A stretch of 64,000 nucleotides of DNA from Procambarus clarkii (Eukaryota; Arthropoda; Malacostraca; Decapoda; Cambaridae). The notes beneath the pieces were generated by a model. That model was given only the letters and a program-made list of their open reading frames with translations. It did no database searches and had not been told where the DNA came from. The position numbers and the translations under genes were made by a program. Below, in pieces: positions 1-17,190 of the stretch (positions are counted from its first letter, which is position 1; every line of letters begins with the position of its first letter). The DNA is taken from positions 30,515,252 through 30,579,251 of the forward strand of contig NC_091219.1 in the NCBI RefSeq assembly GCF_040958095.1, read 5' to 3'.

Positions 1-306
1 CGTAGCCCTGCCCTGCCGTAGCCCTGCCCTGCCGTAGCCCTGCCCTGCCGTAGCCCTGCCCTGCCGTAGCCCTGCCCTGCCGTAGCCCTGCCCTGCCGTA
101 GCCCTGCCCTAGCCCTGCCCTAGCCCTGCCCTGCCGTAGCCCTGCCCTGCCGTAGCCCTGCCCTGCCGTAGCCCTGCCCTGCCGTAGCCCTGCCCTGCCG
201 TAGCCCTGCCCTGCCGTAGCCCTGCCCTGCCGTAGCTCTGCCCTGCCGTAGCCCTGCCCTGCCGTAGCCCTGCCCTGCCGTAGCTCTGCCCTGCCGTAGC
301 CCTATC
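1..306. repeat. 16-bp GC-rich minisatellite
   Basis: A tandem array of the unit cgtagccctgccctgc begins at base 1, so it may extend beyond the window. Most copies are identical; a few carry one change (cgtagctctg) or a short deletion near 110-125. Because 16 is not a multiple of three, the array is open in several frames and makes artificial Gly/Arg/Ala-rich reading frames on the minus strand. It is not telomeric (arthropod telomeres are TTAGG). Confidence 0.95.
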
Positions 307-2403
307 CTGACGTAGCCGGCGCACTCTGCTAATGTCTGTGTGGTCCGTGTTTTACCTCACGCTTTGGGCACGTACGTTTCCTTGCATCTGATGGATTGTT
401 CACATGACAGTAAATATGTATCCTGGAGACGATCAGGGGCTAGATAAACCTAAAACCTATGCTTTAATGTCCTAGAGAATAGGGGGAGGGGAACTACTGG
501 GGCTCCTCGACTACCTCTCAAGGGTGTGGATAGCAACTGAACTAACGTCCGTCTTGATATCGTATTTAATCGGAGAAAGTATATCTTTCATTTATCTAAC
601 CTTTTTAATATGCAGTTTCAGTTAATGATGAATAAGTGAAAGGAAAAGGATGCATATGAATTGCACAAAATTTTTTTTTTTTTGATCCGCTGAAGCATGT
701 TTGCTTACTGCTGCATGTCACGTAAAATTATTCATAAATTAGCCTTGCATACTTGCATAATTCTAATACTAAACAGATTTTGTATAGTGAGGGTTTTACC
801 TGGCAAATGAAGTGTTGATTAAACGATTGCAGTTCCTTAGGTTAATTAAAGGGTTGATAGTTGGTGCATCAGTAATGCAGCAGACTGCATGATTTTCCAA
901 GCAGCTGTAATTAGTTTGAAAAAATGAGGTAAATAAGCTATTATCATTTGAACAAATTTATATTCAAATTGAATATTTGAATCACTTTGAATCGCCCACT
1001 AATCACACTACCACCATTAACGTTGTGCTAACTGGTTGTGACGCAATGGATGATCTCCAGGGCAGTCTGCCCAGTAACCGGTAGGCGAGCGGTCTGTGCT
1101 GGGAGACATATTGATCATGACCAAGGTGGCTCGCCGAACCGGCTGCTGTCTACTGGTGCTTCCACACTGAATTAGGCTTGAATATGGATAAGTGTTTGTA
1201 GTTTTAGATTTATCTACTCGGGAGTACAACCCCCGTGCAGCACGAGCTATGGTGTGCCCGTAATCCGTAATGTTTAGTCACACTTCAAAATAAATCTTGC
1301 TTATTAAATTAGATTTGTTAAGTAAATGGATGGTAGGAAAGATTTCTTTAAAGATTTATATTTTACAATTTTCGCACAATGCAGAAGAGCTAATAAAAGT
1401 TGGGCTGCTATTCCAGTGGGTCGTATTAAGCATGTCTGAAGAGGTGCAGTTCAGTATATTGATCTTGGCCAGCCGCTGGATGAACTGGATAAAACCAGGC
1501 ATGCTTTAGTCTGCCGTAAATACCAAGCAGACAGTCGAGCGTTGTGGCATTTAATTCACGCAGACACTTCTTACATGAATATTGTTCAGCTCGACCTCCT
1601 AATGTTTCCCAACGTCAAGAAACTGTCGTACCTCCTAACCTACCAGAAGACCTAAAACAGAAAACGGGAGTGCCAATTTCGCGAGCCGCTTCAATTTTCT
1701 AGTACGAGGAATTTTGGCCTTTTGTCAAAATGCGGCGCTCTATTAGGAGGACGGGTCCTATTATTAATGGTATCGTATTGTAATGGTACAAAGCAGATAT
1801 ATATCTACGTATTTTTGGAAGGCGAATGATACTCGTACTGGGCTAAATATATAAAATTAAAATTTAGTAATATAGTTGAAAGTAGATAATTAAATTATAA
1901 GGCTTACACCAAGTGACAATATAATTGAATTAACTGTACTAAATGGTAATGTATAGCCTGTAAATGATGCATAACTAGTTAGCCTTCACGGGGAACTAGT
2001 CTAATTTACAGTATTTAATGCAACAGGTAATAAGATGTAAGTTATAAAACTTAAATATAATATGTAAAATAAACCACAGGAATATTCCTAAAGCTTAGAG
2101 CTTAGTGTAATGTAGGGAGCCCACTAGAGGTATGAATGCTGCGGGTGGGGTCCAGCAGGGCAACCCCGCCCCCCTCCCACCAATGACCCTGAGAATGACA
2201 CATGGAAGGGTTTGCTAGTAAGAGCAACTAAGTTTCCTGGTCCGTGTTCCCGTGGATTCCTGGTTCCGTTTCCGTGGAGGGCATAAATAGGCCTGCCTTG
2301 GGCAGCCCTATTTATGCCCTCGGTAGACCTACGTGCACCCGGCCTAGACTGATGACTCTGTACTAGTGCTCAGATTCCAGAGCACTAGAGAAATGCGCAG
2401 GCA
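307..2403. other. Non-coding stretch, no gene recognised
   Basis: AT-rich DNA with no open frame resembling a known protein and no splice-bounded coding signal. The only structure I see is a T-run near 671-682 and a perfect 13-bp inverted repeat at 2278-2320. It lies upstream of the enolase promoter candidate. Confidence 0.6.
2278..2320. repeat. Perfect inverted repeat, 13-bp arms
   Basis: agggcataaatag at 2278-2290 is the exact reverse complement of ctatttatgccct at 2308-2320, with a 17-base spacer that is itself partly self-complementary (gcctgcc / ggcagcc). It could form a stable hairpin. The flanks are GC-rich and C-tract-rich. No owner element recognised. Confidence 0.8.
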
Positions 2404-2660
2404 TAATTTTATTTTATTATTTGAGTTCTTACATTCTTGTAAAGCATGCATAGCGTTTCGGGCAGGTCCTTCATCCTAATTTTCCCCTGAATACGGCCCG
2501 CTAAATAGTTTAACAATCGGGCATCCATTCACTGCTAAGTGAACAGAGGCGTGCAGTTAAGGTATGGCGCATAGTCAATCCTCCCCGGCGGGGATACTAA
2601 CCCAGACCAAATCGCTTGCGAAGCGCGGGGCGGGTGTTTTACCACTTGGGCCCCAGGAAC
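2404..2660 (-). mobile_element. tRNA-derived SINE (family A)
   Basis: On the minus strand the head reads like a tRNA: an A-box-like aagtggtaaaacac near 2650, an arm cgcttcgcaagcg, and a B-box-like ggttagtatccc near 2590. The body ends in a tail containing gacctgcccgaaacgct (about 2450-2470) and then an A-rich stretch near 2405-2425. That tail is shared with LINE 3' ends elsewhere in the window, as expected of a SINE using LINE enzymes. It is too diverged, and lacks a proper cloverleaf, to be a working tRNA gene. Confidence 0.65.
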
Positions 2661-2948
2661 TGCAGTCTCCTTTGCTCCTAAAAATTTGAGTGCTGCTTCA
2701 CCTTCATTTTAATGATTCTCTGACATAGCTGGACAGCTGTTAATATACGGAATTGGCTTCTGATGCAGTAAGAATAGACTAGCTACAGTCATTTAATTGT
2801 TACTTCTGTGAATGTTGCAGGAAAATCTGAAACTTGAGTTTCATAAATATGATTAATAACTTGGACGCACAAATAACCTAACCAGTTCCAGGGCTGAGTT
2901 ATTTAAGTTGAATTTCATTTTGTATATCATAAAACTTACTTATCTGTA

Positions 2949-3021
2949 CTCGCCTAGTTGTGCTTGCGGAGATTGAGCTTTGGTCCCGCCTCTCGACTGT
3001 CAATCAACTGGTGTACAGATT
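2949..3021 (-). mobile_element. LINE 3' tail fragment
   Basis: The reverse complement contains gttgattgacagtcgagag followed by a stretch reading ggaccaaagctcaatctccg and an actaggcgag-like end. The same tail follows LINE C-terminal coding pieces at 19947-20320 and 28515-28700, so this is a short 5'-truncated LINE 3' end. Confidence 0.6.
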
Positions 3022-3068
3022 ACTGATCCTATTGGACTCTTATATCTACAATTGAAACTATGAGCAAC

Positions 3069-3240
3069 CACTTCGACTGGGCGGTAGAGCGACTGTCTCG
3101 CTTCATGCAGATCGGCATTCAATCCCCGACCGTCAAAGTGGTTGGGCACCATGCCTCTCCGGCCCATTTCGCATCCTTATCCCTTCAAAGTGCTATGTAG
3201 TCGAAATGACTTGGCGCTTTCTCCTGATAGTTCCCTCCCT
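3069..3240 (+). mobile_element. tRNA-derived SINE (family B), copy 1
   Basis: The head gactgggcggtagagcgac holds an A-box-like block and ggcattcaatccc a B-box-like block, followed by a body ending near gcgctttctcctgatag. Matching copies lie at 4116-4268 (minus) and 10690-10870 (plus). An open frame across it is incidental. Confidence 0.75.
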
Positions 3241-4115
3241 CAAACTATGAAGTCGGCCTCCACCAGATCACTTCCTAATACATTTCTATTTGTTAACTAC
3301 TACGACACTAAAAAAAAAAAGCTCTTATGTCTATGGCTCGTTTGGGTACTCGACTTCCACCTGCCCCCCCCCTCCCCTAGTGCTCGAATTTTATTTGTCG
3401 ACTCCTCAATATTCTACGTGACTTTACATGGCGATTGGTCAATACTGATAAATGAAAAAGCTGTGTAGATTTCAGTTGGATTTATTGTTAGATAAAATAT
3501 TCCTAGTCGGCATCATATTTTTGTGCGTCGGGCGAAACAAAACACCATAGGCAATATAAGATTTTATTAATTGTAAATATTAATAAATGTTTGCAACGGC
3601 AAGTTGCATGAAATTGTTGCAACTGCGGTTATTAGTAATTTGCAACTGAAACTGATGGAAGTTTTTGCAGCTTCGCGGTTGCTAGCAGGTTGCAACCTAT
3701 GGTTTGCATGTGCAGAAATACATTTTACGAGACCTTAATAACTATACTTGTATACCTATTCCACGTAAGTAGGGGCACATGCATCCAAATATAGTAGCAC
3801 GTAAATAAAGTATACAATTAGAGAATTCATCCTAGAATTGTAAATAGTGCACTTAGCAGTAATAACGAAGGATGCATATCGCCTACGCACCATTAATCCT
3901 AAATAATTAACATTACTAATTACCAATAATTACCCACTTACATGTGTGTGTGTAACACTACATTGCATGTGTAAATGATGAGACAAGCTACTTGTATACA
4001 GAAACATTGAAAGAGTATATATGATGAACGTGTGTACATGTGCACAAAAATTCAGATAAAAAAAAGTGGCAAGCAATACAAGAGGGAGTGAATCATTAGG
4101 GTAAAGTAAGAGCCA
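3241..4115. other. Non-coding stretch, nothing recognised
   Basis: AT-rich sequence with an A-run near 3311 and a C-run near 3366. A 108-codon frame starts in the SINE and runs across this DNA, but it matches no family I know and has no supporting splice sites. Confidence 0.55.
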
Positions 4116-4268
4116 TTACGACTATATAGCACTTAGAAGGGGTCAGGATAAGGATTTGGGTTGAGACGGTGGGAAAGGAATGGTGCCCAACCACTTGGAC
4201 AATCGAGGATTGAACGCAGACCTGCATGAAGCGAGACCGTCGCTCTACCGTCCAGCCCAAGTGGTTGG
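4116..4268 (-). mobile_element. tRNA-derived SINE (family B), copy 2
   Basis: The reverse complement shows the same A-box-like (ctggacggtagagcgacgg) and B-box-like (gttcaatcctcga) blocks and the same body as copies at 3069 and 10690. It lies about 0.7 kb upstream of the enolase promoter candidate. Confidence 0.75.
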
Positions 4269-4347
4269 GACAAACAATATAAGAGTTTCAGGCGATGAGA
4301 CACAATAACGTGGCTGAAGTATGTTGACCAGACCACACACTAGTCAG

Positions 4348-4440
4348 TCGTTGAGTCATCAGTTGATTGACAGTCGAGGCGAGACCAAAGAGCCAGAGCT
4401 TCCCCCCCCCCCCGCAAACACAACTAGGTGAGTACCAGAA
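4348..4440 (+). mobile_element. LINE 3' tail fragment
   Basis: Contains gttgattgacagtcgaggc, accaaagagccagagctt, a C-run and the end motif acaactaggtgagtac. This is the same LINE tail as at 20160-20320 and 28620-28700, heavily 5'-truncated. Confidence 0.65.
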
Positions 4441-4902
4441 GGTGAACAGACGACGACCTTTCGGTCCGTCCTGAAGTAGATTGTCCAACTCAATATAAGA
4501 GTTGAACATAAAGTTGAGCCGGGTGATGGGCGGGGTTCCGGCGAAGCCAAGCCGGTTAGCGCGGAGATAAGCAATCCTAAGTTGTAATTTATAAGGGCAT
4601 GCCCTTTGGGTAACACATGAGCTCTTTATGATCAATGGCGTAATACTGCATGTTCTCAATGAACAAATTCAGATTCCGTTTTTAATCCATCGGTATCACG
4701 GACTGAATGCTAATAGTTAAAGTTAAAGGTGACTAGGTTGGGCGTGTGGTGGGCGTGGCGCTAGGGATAGTGGTGCCAAAAGTAGTGCAGTGGCGGTGTG
4801 CCAAATGCAGAGGTCATTGCCTGTCACTTTGCCATGACCTTGGCGCAGGAAGGTAGCAAGCTTTGCCTTGGTTTCCCATCGTTGCTAGGCCTTAAGGTTA
4901 GG

Positions 4903-4961
4903 GCGCATGCGCTGGCCTCGTGTAAATATGGACTTTATGCCGGGTAGTCGTAAGGTTCAGT
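4903..4961 (+). promoter_or_regulatory. Candidate enolase core promoter
   Basis: Three signals are stacked. gcgcatgcgc (4903-4912) is a perfect NRF-1-type palindrome. taaatat (4923-4929) is TATA-like. tcagt (4957-4961) is the classic arthropod initiator, about 30 bases after the TATA-like site. A GC/CACCC-type stretch (ggtgggcgtggcg) lies further up near 4748. A consensus splice donor follows at 5054. That this drives enolase is inferred from orientation and position 4.6 kb before the start codon. Confidence 0.45.
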
Positions 4962-5053
4962 AGTAGTCAAGTTGGCAGAGGGCGCTCGAGCGGCGCTGGC
5001 CCACAAAAGCCCTCGACAACGGTCGATCCTCGCCAGTTGGAGACCCGAGGTGG
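4959..5053 (+). other. Candidate untranslated exon 1 of enolase
   Basis: The stretch runs from the initiator-like tcagt to a consensus donor gtgagt at 5054. It is GC-rich against an AT-rich neighbourhood. The coding exon at 9586 is preceded by an acceptor (ttccag ending at 9566) and 19 bases of untranslated sequence, so an upstream non-coding exon must exist; this is the best candidate I can see. A second tcagt at 5207-5211 is an alternative start. Confidence 0.4.
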
Positions 5054-6056
5054 GTGAGTGTAGTGTTCTCTTGAGGTGTTTTACTTTCAGGTTTATTATT
5101 ATAACATTTACCAGCAAGTAAGACGTATAATTTTACATAAAGCTGCTAGGTTTAATTGTATGTATCGGAGTCTAGTGAGTGTAGTGAAGCAGTGTGTATG
5201 TAACTTCAGTACGTGATGACGGCAACGTCAGCCGGCGATAAATTTATGCGTTGGAATGTTTGCTGTCGGAAATGTATTACGGCCTCCGATATGTCCATAC
5301 GAGTCTTTTGTTTTATACTGCTTAACTGTCAAATATTGAATCAAGGTTTTACTGCTTTATTTAAAATTTTTACTAAATATTTAGGAAGCACTTTTTTTTA
5401 ATGCGTTTATATAGTATACATAGTCCATCGAATTATGCTGAATATGGTTTCACTAAAAATTACATGGGCTAGACTGTGGCAGTCTGTGAAGACTGAAGGT
5501 TTGGGAAGGTGACCTTCAGACGTCCTTAGTCGGCCAAGGTGGAGCCTCGCGCGCAGGTCAATCATCACAAGAGATACATGACTTCACATACAAAATTGTT
5601 AGTCGGCTGATTATAAAAACTACCCAATTCTGCATTATATATGGTTTTATAAAGTGGAAAACTATCTTTTGTGGAAACGTCAGTGTGATTTGACCGTACC
5701 CGGGGACGGCAGCCATACTGGTGGTGTTGGCCGGCGCTCATAACTTACCTGGTTTCCTTTTCTTAATTTAAACTAGTTCTGGGGTAAAGTGCTTGAACCA
5801 GTTATGTGCCTCAAGTTTTACCAACTGCCACTCGCAGGATGGGTATTGGGTGCATAATAAATTATCTAAGGTTTACGTTCAGATTCGTGCGGCAGGACAG
5901 ACATTTGGCCGTTTCCCTTGTTCTTTTATTAGTTCTCTTCACCTTGGAATGAATAGGTATCTTGGAGTTAGCTGTTGTAGGTTGTATCCTTGATAAGGTC
6001 AGTAGGTGGCTCGGTTTTTATTTAAATACAGTGGGTTGTGCAATGGTGATTGGTAC
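5054..6056. other. Enolase intron 1, left part; no gene seen
   Basis: AT-rich DNA between the candidate exon 1 and the first repeat fragment. Short frames (62 and 66 codons) look random. I see no splice-bounded coding segment. Confidence 0.5.
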
Positions 6057-6100
6057 ATTCTTGCAAAGTCACTAACATGCATAGTGTTTTGGGAAGGTCC
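6057..6100 (-). mobile_element. Shared SINE/LINE 3' tail fragment
   Basis: Reads cattcttgcaaagtcactaa then a decayed version of the tagcgtttcgggcaggtcc tail seen at 2431, 17259, 19691, 34426 and 38317. It probably belongs with the LINE endonuclease fragment at 6590-7280 on the same strand. Confidence 0.5.
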
Positions 6101-6589
6101 ATAAATGTATTGTTAGGCACTTTGTAACAATAAGAATTTATGCTTGGAAGAAAACTGCATTGGATTGGGACTCTCTTACTAAATTATTTTATTAATTACA
6201 ATTTATAGCTTGGTTACTTGCATGTATCTAGCAATCATATACATTCTTGTAACTCGTTTGTGCAGTGTGAATTTATTCCTGAAGTATACATTAATCAGTC
6301 TTAATTATGGGTTATGAGTTACAGAAGTTAACTAGACTGTGTATACTAAGACTACGGCCAGAAGTGGAATGCCTGCTAAATGATACCAGGAGTGGTATCC
6401 AGTAAACCCAAATCATATAGTAAAGTAGGCAAGGCCAATAAGAATAACAATGTACGAGGGTGTGTGTGAGGATATTTTAGGCGATTAACCAGTTACCTGT
6501 ACCTAAAAAGTTAGCACCCAGGAAGGGTGCAGTGTAGCTGGTTAATCCCACTTACAGTAATCCGGGACACAAATGAAAATGGAGTTGTA

Positions 6590-7280
6590 GCGAATTAGTT
6601 TATAGATGGTAAGTGGCCAGGGACTGTTTAACCTTTCGGCAGTCACTTAGTGAAAAGAGGATAGTGTGTGTTGTACAGTAGAGGCTTAATGTTTTGCTAA
6701 GGAAGATGTCAGTTAATGTGTCATGTGTATTTAATAAAAATTCCCAGTTTGTATTGTTAATTGCATTTGTGAGGGTACCTCTTGGTGCTTTACTGCATAA
6801 TTTGAATAATTTATTGGTATCTGATAGCATTTTGTTTGCTATGAGGAAGGTAAGATAGTGATCAGTAGTTCTGTCAGTGATTATGCCAGAAGCATGGGTC
6901 TGTTAGTCCACGTGTAGTACAAGCAGTGGTACAGTGTTGCTGGAGTATCGCTCCGCTGTGTGCTGTTTTGTAGAGATCAATGTTTGAAGTCGCCACCTAA
7001 AATGTGATTTGTTAAGTTTGTTGCTTCTGATTAAATTAGTCAGATTTTTGAGAATGCAGTTATATTGGTATTATAAAGTTGATAAACAGCTCGAATAGTT
7101 GTAGGGATTTTAAAGGTTTGAACCGAGAATAGAGTATGTAAATGTAGATTCACAGTGCCAGTAAAGTTATCTTGATAATACTGTACTGTAGATAGCTGTA
7201 CTACTTTCCCATTTTCTGGGAAAGATTGAAAAATAACTAACTGGTATGTAGTTATTTAATTCATCAATCTTACGAAGTAT
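6590..7280 (-). mobile_element. LINE endonuclease fragment (CR1/L2-like)
   Basis: Minus-strand reading shows pieces collinear with the LINE at 31530-34571: a VYxxYNTN segment, a GGDF(K/N) segment like the LINE's GDFNIDL, a RTTDHYLTFL segment like its STTDHYPTFL, then NNTNWEFLL and LSKTLSLY like its DNVNWESEL and LQKTLSLY. Several stops and frame shifts interrupt it. It sits in enolase intron 1 in antisense and is old. Confidence 0.65.
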
Positions 7281-7369
7281 TTAAGTTATGAATGGCTTTA
7301 TAACAAGGTATGTTGTCTAATTGGATAAGGTCTTCATTTAGCCATGTTTAACATAATGAAAGTTTAGTA

Positions 7370-8240
7370 ATTAGTGCTTCTAGCAGTGCATGTCAGAAAA
7401 TCATGGCCAGGTTGCCTAGGGTGTGCATGTGTGAATACCCACCACATAGGGTTGAATGGGATAGGTTCTGGTGTGTGTGTGTGTGTTCCAGAAAGGCCTT
7501 GCCACTGGGGCGGAGAGGCTTGCTTAGGGCAATTCACGAGTCTCTTGGTTGGGGCTTGTGTATTTGTTGTACCTTGCATTGATTTTGTGCATCGATGATC
7601 CCATGGTCCGACCTCTAACCACGCCTCTTGGTTTATAGTCTGGTCAACCAGGCTGTTGGACACAGCTGTTCACAGCCTGACGTATGAATCGGACTGTTGC
7701 CCAGGTTTCCTTTCGAGGCGTTTAAATTGCCCTCTTGACCACGGAGGAGTTGGCCAGAGTATGCCCCTTATGGTATAGTGGAAGCATGTTGAACAGTGAC
7801 AATCTGACATGACATGCCACACACTAGTCATAGCCTGATTGTTTTGGATTGCATTTAGCATATCTTCTGGCAAGTAGTCTCATTGTCTGGTGTCCTGCTT
7901 GGCCGGCTGCCTTCAGGCCCTGGTAATCCCCGTCACTGGTCATTAGCATGGTTGGTTTGGCTTGAGCCCACACGTGCCATCTGCGAGGTTGAAGGGTGTT
8001 CCTCGGCTTTGTTACCAGACGATGGTCATTCTTTCTCTCCCCCTTGCTGCCTGTTGGGTTGGCCTATCTTATCTTATCTGACCCAGTGTCCTGTGTGGTT
8101 TGTTCCCTCTGGGTCTCTGCATTTACTGACTGCTTCCAAAATGCATTGGGCAGCTGCTACTTTGAGAGCTAGGTTTGCTATGGCTTGGCGTTGACAATGT
8201 AATCAGTTGGATGCTCTGGCATGCCGCCCTCTTCTCCTGT
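7370..8240 (+). mobile_element. DIRS-like fossil, gag-like part
   Basis: Fossil of a DIRS-type tyrosine-recombinase retroelement, a group known to be widespread in decapods. Plus-strand frames include a RKALPLG segment near 7490 and a segment ending LRARFAMAW near 8185, which I read as gag-like. It is broken many times and looks old. It lies in enolase intron 1, in sense orientation. Confidence 0.5.
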
Positions 8241-9090
8241 GGGTGTAGTTTGTCCCGCTTCTGGTCAACTGAGGGGTGAATGTCATATTTTATATGTACA
8301 AGTATAACATTTGGCCACTTTCCCTCGGGTTTGGTTTTGGGTCCCATGCAGTACATCTGAATTATGGTATTTCTGGAAATTTCCATCTTCCTACGTTTCC
8401 TCTGGTGGTTCACATGGAATTCTTTCAGTATCTATTGCAGAATTTAAAATGCTCTTCGTTGATAGATCTGGCCTCTTTGGAGTAAATCTGTCTTGGATTG
8501 TCAGATTTGGAAGGTTCCACACATTGGTGGGGCTCTGGTAGCTTCCAGATTCATAGCTTCCCTGCTTACAAGGTTAGTTGGTTTGTTGGTGTGCTGGTCT
8601 TCGGTAACTGGCCAGGAAGACGGTTGTGCGCAAAAGCACGGCCACCTTGCAGTGGCATTTAGTACTATGAGTTTCACCCTAATTTTGAATACTGTGATTT
8701 ACACACAGAAATCACAATAGCGTGATGTATCAAATGAACAAATCCACAAGGACTGTGACGAGGATTCAAATCCTCGTCACAGCCCTTGTGGATTTGTTTA
8801 CTTAGATTTATTTACACAGATGTTTGGTGTTTGAGAATTTTGTCTTTGTTAACCCTCCAGTTTTCTTTATAGATTCACCCACTTTCTGGATGCATTCACT
8901 GTGGTGGCTTATTGCCACTTGCTCTCTGCAGCTTTGAGTGGGGTGGTGGGTGGGCTAGGAGTTTGCTCCGACCCATGGTAGGCCTGATGTGTCCCATTTG
9001 CATGGCGCAATCTTGGCAAGATGGCTTCTGGGAGCCACTGGACCTCATTTAGCAAGAGGCATTTCATTACATTCAGTGTATTGTTTTTGG
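8241..9090 (+). mobile_element. DIRS-like fossil, continued, with SINE pieces inserted
   Basis: Decayed continuation of the fossil to its left. The stretch at 8900-9085 ends in gcatttcattacattcag, the motif found at the ends of the repeated blocks near 39070, 52552 and 63254. SINE fragments at about 8690-8830 interrupt it. Badly broken and old. Confidence 0.4.
8739..8796. repeat. Near-perfect 28-bp palindrome of two SINE fragments
   Basis: Arms 8739-8766 and 8769-8796 are reverse complements with one mismatch and a 2-base spacer. Each arm contains the B-box-like gattcaaatcctcgtcac region. The right-hand flank of the family (tgatgtatcaaatgaac) is found again at 62786-62875. The palindrome therefore looks like two head-to-head SINE ends. 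Confidence 0.8.
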
Positions 9091-15779
<6,689 letters not shown>

Positions 15780-15825
15780 GAAGTTTAAATCATAAGGCTT
15801 TTAAAATCTTATAAGAATGTTACTG

Positions 15826-15831
15826 AATAAA
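15826..15831 (+). terminator. Enolase polyadenylation signal
   Basis: A canonical aataaa lies 47 bases after the stop codon. A longer 3' untranslated region using a later signal is possible, because the DNA up to about 16.2 kb is AT-rich and free of repeats. Confidence 0.6.
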
Positions 15832-16624
15832 TTTGGGAAAACTGATATACCTATAACATTGCTTATGAGATGTTTAAAAGTTTCAGATTGCTGTGAATTG
15901 CAAAGTGCATTTGAAAGTTTGAAACAGATACGCAAGTGGAAGCCGTGTTAAAAAGGATAACTAATGTACTGTACTGCTAGGAAGTTCTGTATATTTTGTT
16001 AGCTTGAGTTGTATGTGTTTGTCTTCAGTTTAAATGATTCCATGTTAAACAATTACTCCATGCTTATAGAAAAATATTTACTAGTCATGTCTTGTATTAG
16101 AAATGTCTTCAGAATGTCTTGTTGCAATGTTCTTATATATACTGTACTAAAAAAGTTCTAGTATTATGTATACAGTATAAGGTACATTAAAACTTGAAGA
16201 TGTATGATCCTGTTCTTCATCCCAGCAAGTTTTTGTTTTTCAATTTTAATATCTAAAGCTTGTCATGGTTTTTACTTTATGCAGCATTTACAGTACCCAA
16301 GTACCTTGGTGCATTCCTGACCATAAGCATTGTGCATCTATTGATATTTTCTCAGATTACTATAAATTAAAAAGTAGATGGTTAAATTATAGTGCCAATG
16401 TTGTGGAGCAACTTGTCCTATGGTGTTGCCTGTCACATTTGTCTAATTTCATTATCAAATGATTTTCAGAGTAAAAATGTTTTCATGTTCTGCATTTAAC
16501 CCCAACATTATAGTGAAAAAATATACCATATTTCTTCATTACTTGCATAATGCTAGTAGGCTTCAGGTAGCTTGGTAATTTTATTGACCAGTGAGAAGGA
16601 AAAGGGGGTGGGAGACTAATCTGG
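15832..16624. other. 3' flank of enolase, nothing recognised
   Basis: AT-rich, without recognised repeats or open frames of interest. It may be the longer 3' untranslated region of enolase. A 65-codon frame at 16265 shows no family resemblance. Confidence 0.5.
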
Positions 16625-16815
16625 TACTACCAGGTACCCTGTACCCTAGTATATGCCTCTCCTAATGGCAATTGGAGAACTCTCAGGTACCTATTTACTG
16701 TTAGGTAAACAGGAGCCCCCCACCAGGGTGACAAACTGCCCATTTGTTTTTGCCTCTGCTAGGAATTGATCCCCAGACCCTAAGATTACAATTCCAGAGT
16801 GCTGTCTACTCAGAA
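16625..16815 (-). mobile_element. tRNA-derived SINE (family C)
   Basis: On the minus strand the head reads tgagtagacagcactctgga (A-box region) and ggggatcaattcc (B-box region). The body includes the caaatgggcagtttgtcac and taggtacctgagag stretches typical of a common decapod SINE. A 109-codon minus frame across it is incidental. Confidence 0.7.
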
Positions 16816-17000
16816 TGGAAGGCCGTGTAGGGGTGAGGAAGCAAGACTGGGCAGGGTGCTGTGTGTGGAAATTAGGGGGGGCACGGGGTACTGTATGTAG
16901 AAATTGGGGGGAGAGGGGGGGGCACAGGGTGGTTGTGTGTGTGTGGAGACTGGAAGGGGACGGGACCGTGAATGGAGATGGGGTTATGGCCCAGGGATGC
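16816..17000. repeat. Imperfect G/T-rich minisatellite
   Basis: Diverged repeats of about 45-55 bases share ctgtgtgtggaaattaggg-like cores at about 16860, 16890 and 16930, with G-runs of 6-8. It has strong G-quadruplex potential on the plus strand. Confidence 0.6.
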
Positions 17001-17087
17001 CAGATAGTTATAGCTGCCATTCTAAATTGGGTTTTGTCGTTATTTGCATCATTTGGGGCTTCTTTTAGAAAAGGTGTCCATCCTTAT

Positions 17088-17190
17088 CAGTGGTACCTCG
17101 CATAACGAATTTAATCCGTTCCATGTTCGTCATGTTAAACGGACGTCATACAAAACGAGTGTCCCCCCATGTAACCAGTGTGATGCACTT
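17088..17190 (+). mobile_element. Tigger/pogo-like transposon end, left
   Basis: Begins cagtggtacctcgcataac and continues with attaatccgttcc-like sequence typical of Tigger-type terminal repeats. The first 21 bases match exactly, in inverted orientation, the end at 36619. It is cut off at about 17190 by a LINE tail. Confidence 0.6.

Noticed and set aside
109-324. 71-codon Gly/Arg/Ala-rich frame
   Set aside because: It is a by-product of the 16-bp minisatellite.
2590-2660. Possible tRNA gene on the minus strand
   Set aside because: A- and B-box-like blocks are present, but there is no full cloverleaf and a SINE body and tail follow. The same applies to 3069, 4116, 10690, 16625 and 62786.
3142-3468. 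108-codon plus frame near the enolase promoter
   Set aside because: It begins inside a SINE and runs through homopolymers.
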